Below are positions 59,088-64,000 of a stretch of DNA of 64,000 nucleotides, piece by piece. The stretch lies in assembly GCF_022601735.1 (NCBI RefSeq), contig NZ_JAKUMM010000004.1, forward strand, positions 1-64,000, written 5' to 3'. Within the stretch, counting starts at the first letter, position 1, and the number at the start of each line of letters is the position of its first letter. Origin of the DNA: Atopomonas sediminilitoris (lineage in GTDB: Bacteria; Pseudomonadota; Gammaproteobacteria; Pseudomonadales; Pseudomonadaceae). Under the pieces are notes generated by a model that ran no database searches, had not been told where the DNA came from, and was given only the letters and a program-made list of their open reading frames with translations. The position numbers were made by a program, and so were the translations under genes.

Positions 59088-59543
59088 ATGCGTAGCTGGA
59101 TTGCTGGTGTGTTGATGTGTTTGCCGCTGAGTGTCATGGCGCAAGTACAGTTGGATGGCCCCATTACGGCTGGCTTATTTGCGACCGATAAAAAGGAATT
59201 CAAAGAAGGTGAGCGTGTGCTGCTGCGCAGTGAGCCGACCATTGTCGAGCAGCGGCAAATACCCGCGCGTTTAGGCAGCAAGTTTGGGGTGCGCTTTAGT
59301 TTGCGCGGCAAGACAGAAGGGGATGAGCCGCTGACGTTTATGTACCTGACGCCGACCATCGTGACGCCCGATGGCATGCATCACGACCGTGCCGAGGTGC
59401 TGCAACGCATCGTGCCGCACACTCAGCATGAAATCATGGCCTACGAATTTACCGAGTCGCATGAGGTTGTAACGGGTACTTGGCGATTTTTAGTGTTTCA
59501 AGGCTCGCGCAAGTTGCTTGAAGAGCACTTCGAAGTTCAGTGA
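59088..59543 (+). CDS. Exported DUF3859 protein
   Basis: 151 residues. Signal peptide about 1-20 (MRSWIAGVLMCLPLSVMAQV). The mature part is a single beta-rich domain, with LGSKFGVRFSLRG and TGTWRFLVFQGSRKLLEEHF matching DUF3859. Function is unknown. GGGAG precedes ATG 59088. The in-frame extension back to 58902 is excluded because it would run into the divergent dehydrogenase start and has no signal peptide. Confidence 0.82.
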   Translation: MRSWIAGVLMCLPLSVMAQVQLDGPITAGLFATDKKEFKEGERVLLRSEPTIVEQRQIPARLGSKFGVRFSLRGKTEGDEPLTFMYLTPTIVTPDGMHHDRAEVLQRIVPHTQHEIMAYEFTESHEVVTGTWRFLVFQGSRKLLEEHFEVQ

Positions 59544-59613
59544 AGGCAGCTCATCGCTAGGCTGAGAGGCACAAAACTCAAAATAATGCCTGAATAGCCG
59601 CAGACTGTTGTTT

Positions 59614-59650
59614 AAAAGCCGCATAACAAAGCCTGTTATGCGGCTTTTTG
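59614..59650. terminator. Bidirectional terminator between DUF3859 and DUF1499 genes
   Basis: Perfect 14-bp stem AAAAGCCGCATAAC / GTTATGCGGCTTTT with a 7-base loop. Confidence 0.92.
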
Positions 59651-59664
59651 TGTGTGGTGATTGC

Positions 59665-60144
59665 TTACTGCAGAGCCTTCAACTGTTCGCGCAGGTTTTC
59701 CACACGTTTACGGTTAGCCCCCAGATCCGAGTGGCCAAGGCGCGAAGCGGAGCGCACGTGGATTTGCGTTGGCTCAATCACAAACTCCACATCATCCACA
59801 TAGCGCATGATGGCGCTGGTGAAGGTGGCGTGTACGTAGCCGGGCTGGCTGCTGATAACGGCCACGCGGTCTTGGGCTTGTAGCAAGGTCATCAGTCGCT
59901 GCTGTGACTCACCGCTAGGGGCGGGCAGCGCGTCGATGCGATGCTCGTCATCCGTCGCGTACGAACTGACGCAATTGGGCGACTCAGGACAGGCGCTGAG
60001 TTTGCCATCATGCAGGCCAAGATTTTGCGGCAAGCTGCCTGAACAGCCCGCCAATACAGAAATGCCTGCAGCCAGAAGTAAAGGCTTGCTGCTACGTGAC
60101 AGGCTGCCTACAGTGCGGTTTTTTAGTGCCAGGATGGACGTCAT
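59665..60144 (-). CDS. DUF1499 lipoprotein
   Basis: 159 residues. An unusually long n-region (about 20 residues) is followed by a hydrophobic stretch and lipobox VLAGC (Cys34). The domain shows LSACPESPNCVSSYA, with the paired cysteines typical of DUF1499, VHATFTSAIMRYVDDVEF, and ASRLGHSDLGANRKRVE. Its role is unknown; relatives are small periplasmic proteins. The start codon overlaps that of the divergent MOSC gene by two bases. Confidence 0.87.
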   Translation of the reverse strand: MTSILALKNRTVGSLSRSSKPLLLAAGISVLAGCSGSLPQNLGLHDGKLSACPESPNCVSSYATDDEHRIDALPAPSGESQQRLMTLLQAQDRVAVISSQPGYVHATFTSAIMRYVDDVEFVIEPTQIHVRSASRLGHSDLGANRKRVENLREQLKALQ

Positions 60145-60949
60145 GATTTCGCTCAGTGCCTTGTATCAGTTTCCGGTTAAATCGATGGCGGGCCAGTCCT
60201 TGCCCTCAGCACGCTTGGACGCGCTGGGTTTGGCGGGTGATCGCCGCTGGATGCTGGTTGAGCCTGACACGGGCAAGTTCATTACTCAGCGTCAGGTCGC
60301 CAGTATGGGGCTGCTCAGTGCACGCCTTGATCAGCAGAATAGCCTGTTGCTGCACGATGCACAGGGCCAGTCGCTTGTCATTGAACAGCCGAATGCACAG
60401 GCATTAGAGCGTCACGTGCAAGTATGGGGCGATACAGTGGCGGCGCTCGATGCAGGCGATGAGTCAGCGCAGTGGCTATCTGTGCGCGTTAAGCGCCCGT
60501 GTCGCTTAGTGTTTGTCGATGCACCGCGCGCGCGGCAAGTGAATTTGGATTACGCCCAGCACGGTGATCGTGTTGGCTTTGCCGATGGCTTTTCATTGCT
60601 GTTGATTGGGCAGGCCTCGCTGGATGATTTGAGTCAGCGGGTGGGGCGTGAAGTGTCGATGCTGCGTTTTCGGCCCAATTTGGTGGTTAGCGGAGCGCAG
60701 CCCTATGCAGAAGATCAATGGCGGCGGATTCGCATTGGCCAGCTCGAGTTCACTGTGGCTAAGCCGTGCACGCGCTGCGTGATCCCCACGCGCGATCCGC
60801 ACACCCTGTTGGCAGAGGCTGATGGCGAGCCGTTGGCTACCTTGAAAACCTATCGTCGCAGTGAGCAGGGCATTATCTTCGGGCAAAACCTGATTCACCA
60901 CGGCGAAGGGGTGTTGGAGTTGGGTATGCCGGTGGAGGTTCTGGAATAG
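60143..60949 (+). CDS. MOSC-domain protein (YcbX-like, without ferredoxin tail)
   Basis: 268 residues. N-terminal MOSC_N beta-barrel (LYQFPVKSMAGQSLPSARL) and MOSC domain (about 120-265) with CTRCVIPTRDP, whose Cys is the likely molybdenum ligand. E. coli YcbX adds a C-terminal [2Fe-2S] ferredoxin domain; this one ends after the MOSC domain and needs a separate electron donor. The family reduces N-hydroxylated substrates with molybdenum cofactor. ATG 60143 follows AGGA at a good distance. Its start codon overlaps the divergent DUF1499 start. Confidence 0.88.
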   Translation: MISLSALYQFPVKSMAGQSLPSARLDALGLAGDRRWMLVEPDTGKFITQRQVASMGLLSARLDQQNSLLLHDAQGQSLVIEQPNAQALERHVQVWGDTVAALDAGDESAQWLSVRVKRPCRLVFVDAPRARQVNLDYAQHGDRVGFADGFSLLLIGQASLDDLSQRVGREVSMLRFRPNLVVSGAQPYAEDQWRRIRIGQLEFTVAKPCTRCVIPTRDPHTLLAEADGEPLATLKTYRRSEQGIIFGQNLIHHGEGVLELGMPVEVLE

Positions 60950-60973
60950 GCGGCAGCGCGGAACGTCAGCAAC

Positions 60974-61003
60974 AAAAAAAGCCCAGCGCTTGGCGCTGGG
61001 CTG
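60974..61003. terminator. Bidirectional terminator between MOSC gene and slt
   Basis: AAAAAAA, GCCCAGCGC-TTG-GCGCTGGGC, then TGTATT. The minus-strand side has the longer T-run and ends slt. Confidence 0.88.
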
Positions 61004-61021
61004 TATTAGACCCCTTGAGCT

Positions 61022-62944
61022 TTATTGCACGTTATCGAAGTAACGCTCGTGCCACTCAACCAAGGTTTGCGGGGCATTGAGCTTATCACCGTAGATGACG
61101 GCATAAGTCAGCACGTTCTGCACGTATTGGCGGGTTTCATCGAAGGGAATGTTCTCGACCCAAACGTCAAACGAGAGCTTCTCGGCCCCGCGCAGCCACT
61201 GGCGTACGCGACCTGGGCCGGCATTGTAGGCCGCAGAGGCTAGCACGCGGTTGCCTTTGAACTGATTGAGCACTTGATGCAAATAGGCGCTACCGAGCTG
61301 GATATTGGTTTCCGGTAGGTAAGCGTTGCGCACGTTGCTCAAGGGGATGCCATAGCGCTGAGCGGTTTCTTTGGCGGTAGCAGGCATTAACTGCATTAAG
61401 CCCATCGCCCCGACGCCTGAGCGTGCATCATTCATAAAGGCGCTTTCTTGACGGGTGACGGCCACTACCCAGCTGGGGTGCAGGCCGTGCTTGCGCGCGG
61501 CATTCACAAAGCTTGAGCGGTAGGGCATCGGGAAGCGCACCTCCAAGTCATCCCAGTACTGCGCGGTGCTGATGGCGCGAATGGCAGGGAAGTACCACTC
61601 CAGCTCATAGCCTAGGCGTGCTTGGGCAATCAATTCTTCTTTATCAAACAAGGTGCTGACGTGATACCACTCGCGACGGCCATTGATGATTTCGCCACGG
61701 CTGTGGAACTCCATGGCACGGCGAATGCCGGCTGAGTTGCGCACGCGGCTGATGGTTTGTGCCTTGAGTGGGTAGGGTTTGTTGTTGAGGTGATAGGGTT
61801 TTTCTACCCGATCAGCCGACAAAAAGCCGTAGAAGTCGCGCTCTTTGGCAAGCTCGCCGAGCTTGAGTAAGGCTTCGGGATGCTGTGGGTTGCCGCTTTG
61901 CAAGCTGCGTGCGTACCAGTAGCGCCAGCGCGGGGTTTGCGCCAAATCTTGTGGGAATTGGCGTAGCAATTGATTGAGTTCGGCCCAGCGGCCGTGGCGC
62001 ATCAAGAGTCGCGCGCGCCATTCACTGACGGTGTTGTCTTTAAGTTGTGGATCAAAGCGGCTCATCACATCCAAGCCGCGGCTATCGAAGCGCTTGGCAA
62101 AGGTGAGGCCAATGCTGCGAGCGATAGCGGTTTTTTCTTCAACCGAGAACGGCAGGCTGCCCTCGTAGCGATTGAGCAAACTGAGCGCTAGCTCTGGGTC
62201 TTGGCGCGCCAGTCGGCGCAGCCCTAAGCCTACCGCATCAGCCTCGCGTGCTGTTTTAAGGCCGCTGGGTTTGGCCAGTTTGCGCGGATTCTGTGCTAGA
62301 TCGACCAAACGTAAACCGTCTTCGGGCTTGTTGAGTTGCTTGCTCAGGTAGGTGGCTAGACCAAACTGGCCGTTATCACCGGCTAGGCGTAGTCGCTGCC
62401 AAATCAGGTCATCACCCAGCCAGCCGCGCGCCTTGAGATTATTAAACAGGCCGTCACACACGTTGGGTTGCGACTTGCCCACCAGCCACAGTTGCTCGGC
62501 TTTTTGCTTGCCTTCGCTGGGTGTGGTTTTAAGCAGATACTCGGCGTGCACACAATCCAACTCGGTAAAGTTGAGCTTGGGATGGTAGTACTTGAGAAAC
62601 AGCGGCCACTGCCCGCGATCAGCCAGTTGGCGTAACCAGCGCAGTTTCAGCCATGCAATTTGCGGCAGATCGCCGTGTTCCAGCAAAAAAGCTTCGACCT
62701 CGCTATCGCTAGCGTCTTTGAGGCGATTGGTTAATTGCTGGTAATCCAGATAGGGCCGCAGTGGGTAGTCGCGCAAATTGCTTTGATAACGCAGATAGAC
62801 AGCGCTATCACCGCGCTCTAAGGCGTTGAGTGCTTGGTCGTACTGCACGCGTTGCTGCGACAGGTTGGCCGCTTGGGCGGTCAGCGAGAGGGCGCAGCAG
62901 GCCGCTGCGACGGATAAAACAAAGCGAAAGCGCGAGAAAATCAT
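61022..62944 (-). CDS. slt: Soluble lytic murein transglycosylase
   Basis: 640 residues, matching Pseudomonas Slt length. Signal peptide 1-26. The long superhelical U- and L-domain part (27-470) is made of alpha-helical repeats that form a ring. The catalytic C-domain has E500 (VTRQESAF), GLMQLMPATA and AAYNAGPGRVRQWL. It cleaves peptidoglycan glycosidic bonds from chain ends, giving 1,6-anhydromuramic products. ATG 62944 is preferred because it gives a compact signal peptide; GTG 62962 is an alternative. It is divergent from the ABC-F gene, as in Pseudomonas. Confidence 0.95.
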   Translation of the reverse strand: MIFSRFRFVLSVAAACCALSLTAQAANLSQQRVQYDQALNALERGDSAVYLRYQSNLRDYPLRPYLDYQQLTNRLKDASDSEVEAFLLEHGDLPQIAWLKLRWLRQLADRGQWPLFLKYYHPKLNFTELDCVHAEYLLKTTPSEGKQKAEQLWLVGKSQPNVCDGLFNNLKARGWLGDDLIWQRLRLAGDNGQFGLATYLSKQLNKPEDGLRLVDLAQNPRKLAKPSGLKTAREADAVGLGLRRLARQDPELALSLLNRYEGSLPFSVEEKTAIARSIGLTFAKRFDSRGLDVMSRFDPQLKDNTVSEWRARLLMRHGRWAELNQLLRQFPQDLAQTPRWRYWYARSLQSGNPQHPEALLKLGELAKERDFYGFLSADRVEKPYHLNNKPYPLKAQTISRVRNSAGIRRAMEFHSRGEIINGRREWYHVSTLFDKEELIAQARLGYELEWYFPAIRAISTAQYWDDLEVRFPMPYRSSFVNAARKHGLHPSWVVAVTRQESAFMNDARSGVGAMGLMQLMPATAKETAQRYGIPLSNVRNAYLPETNIQLGSAYLHQVLNQFKGNRVLASAAYNAGPGRVRQWLRGAEKLSFDVWVENIPFDETRQYVQNVLTYAVIYGDKLNAPQTLVEWHERYFDNVQ

Positions 62945-63074
62945 GATCAGGGTGCGAGCCACGTGTAAGCGTCCATGCGACGCGGCCTAAGCTTAACGAC
63001 TTGTTTCGCCAGACGAAAGCGCTGGGAGGGGGCCAGCGCATCGCCTAGAATGCCGGCCCGCACAGGAGAACGTC

Positions 63075-64000
63075 ATGACTTTGCTTAAGTTCACCGAGGT
63101 TTCACTCGCCTACGGCACCCATCATTTGCTGGATCACGCCAGTTTTCAGCTAGAAAAAGGCGATCGGCTTTGCCTTATTGGTCGTAACGGGGCCGGCAAA
63201 TCGACCTTGATGAGCCTGTTGGCCGGCCGTGCGGTGGCCGACGATGGCGACATTTGGCGCGCGCCGAGCATCCGTATTAGCGAGTTGCCACAAGAATTGC
63301 CGGTGGCTGACGAGCGCAAGGTATATGACGTTGTTGCAGAAGGCTTGGCCGAGGTCGGCAAACTGATTGCCGAGTACCACCGGCTGAGCCAAAACGTCGT
63401 CACTGACGACGACTTAACGGCGCTGATGCGTGTGCAGCAAGCGCTGGAAGCCAAAGATGGCTGGCGCCTTGAGCAGCAGGTCACACAAGTTATTACCCGG
63501 CTGAACTTGCCGGCGGAAAAGTCCATGGCTGAGCTGTCAGGCGGATGGCGGCGTCGCGTGATTTTGGCGCAGGCTTTGGTCAGTGAGCCGGATGTGTTGC
63601 TTCTCGACGAGCCGACTAACCACCTCGACATCGGTGCCATCGACTGGCTTGAGCAAGTAGTGCTCAGCTTTGCCGGTGCCGTGGTGTTTATCACCCACGA
63701 TCGGAGTTTTCTGCAGCGTTTGGCGACTCGTATTTTAGAGCTGGATCGTGGCCGCTTGATTGACTGGCGCGGCGATTACGCCAGCTTCCTCGTGCATAAA
63801 GAGGAGCAGCTGGCGGCCGAAGAAACCGCTAATGCCTTGTTCGATAAAAAGCTTGCACAAGAAGAAGTGTGGATTCGCCAAGGTATTAAGGCGCGGCGCA
63901 CCCGTAATGAAGGCCGTGTGCGCGCCCTCAAGGCCATGCGCGATGAGCGCTCGCAGCGTCGCGTGCAGCAGGGCAAGGCGACCTTCCAAGTGGAGGCGGG
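63075..64000 (+). CDS. ABC-F family ATPase (Uup-like), truncated at window edge
   Basis: The first 308 codons only; the gene runs off the right edge. ATP site 1 is visible: Walker A GRNGAGKST, signature LSGGWRRR, Walker B LLLDEPTNHLD and H-loop ITHDRSFL. The interdomain linker (about 240-308) starts to show KEEQLAAEE and many Arg residues. ABC-F proteins act on ribosomes or on replication/recombination intermediates (Uup). AGGAG at 63064-63068 supports ATG 63075. The slt-next-to-ABC-F order matches Pseudomonas. Confidence 0.9.
   Translation, partial: MTLLKFTEVSLAYGTHHLLDHASFQLEKGDRLCLIGRNGAGKSTLMSLLAGRAVADDGDIWRAPSIRISELPQELPVADERKVYDVVAEGLAEVGKLIAEYHRLSQNVVTDDDLTALMRVQQALEAKDGWRLEQQVTQVITRLNLPAEKSMAELSGGWRRRVILAQALVSEPDVLLLDEPTNHLDIGAIDWLEQVVLSFAGAVVFITHDRSFLQRLATRILELDRGRLIDWRGDYASFLVHKEEQLAAEETANALFDKKLAQEEVWIRQGIKARRTRNEGRVRALKAMRDERSQRRVQQGKATFQVEA

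Overview
The window reads as ordinary chromosome from a member of the Pseudomonadaceae or a close gammaproteobacterial relative. The evidence is an 83-residue OprI-type lipoprotein, the contiguous gltA / sdhCDAB / sucAB-lpd-sucCD block in Pseudomonas order, the order guaB-guaA-copper oxidase-tadA, slt next to an ABC-F gene, and FliA-type promoters in front of scattered chemotaxis genes. I cannot name the species. There is no rRNA, CRISPR array or intact mobile element; one tRNA (Pro, CGG) is present.

Layout. 1-1.5 kb is a small island-like patch: decayed IS3-family transposase, an AT-richer orphan nucleotidyltransferase-like gene and a dispersed-type inverted repeat, lying against the 3' end of tRNA-Pro. 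1.6-7.6 kb holds an AraC-type regulator divergent from a three-gene operon (alkyl-DHAP-synthase-like flavoprotein, GlpD-like dehydrogenase, FGGY kinase), perhaps for an unusual glycerol or ether-lipid metabolite. cheV follows at 7.7 kb behind a FliA promoter. 9-16 kb is a copper/silver efflux operon (Cys/Met-rich exported protein, CusC-, CusB-, CusA- and CusF-like). 16.2-20.4 kb is a two-gene RND multidrug pump on the minus strand. 20.7-23.7 kb holds a chemoreceptor and xseA. 23.8-29 kb holds guaB, guaA, a Tat-exported multicopper oxidase and tadA, then oprI. 29.9-42.8 kb is the TCA block, with promoters for gltA and sdh and a structured leader before sucA.

42.9-44.9 kb is a chemoreceptor with a large HBM-sized sensor domain placed directly after the TCA operon, then brnQ. 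46.5-49.1 kb is a translationally coupled pair: a ceramidase-family lipoprotein that has Ala where the catalytic Ser should be, and a HlyIII/PAQR-type membrane protein; both families are linked to ceramide chemistry. 49.2-54.3 kb carries a DUF599 protein, two coupled hotdog thioesterases, an uncharacterised membrane protein and htpG with a clear sigma-32 promoter. 54.4-64 kb carries a six-helix chemoreceptor, an uncharacterised protein, a 605-residue acyl-CoA dehydrogenase, DUF3859 and DUF1499 proteins, a MOSC protein whose start codon overlaps that of its divergent neighbour, slt, and the first 308 codons of an ABC-F ATPase cut by the window edge.

The observations I consider most worth following are the ceramidase-like/HlyIII pair, the alkyl-DHAP-synthase-like operon, the sucA leader with two mutually exclusive foldings, the HBM-type receptor beside the TCA genes, and the dispersed FliA regulon.
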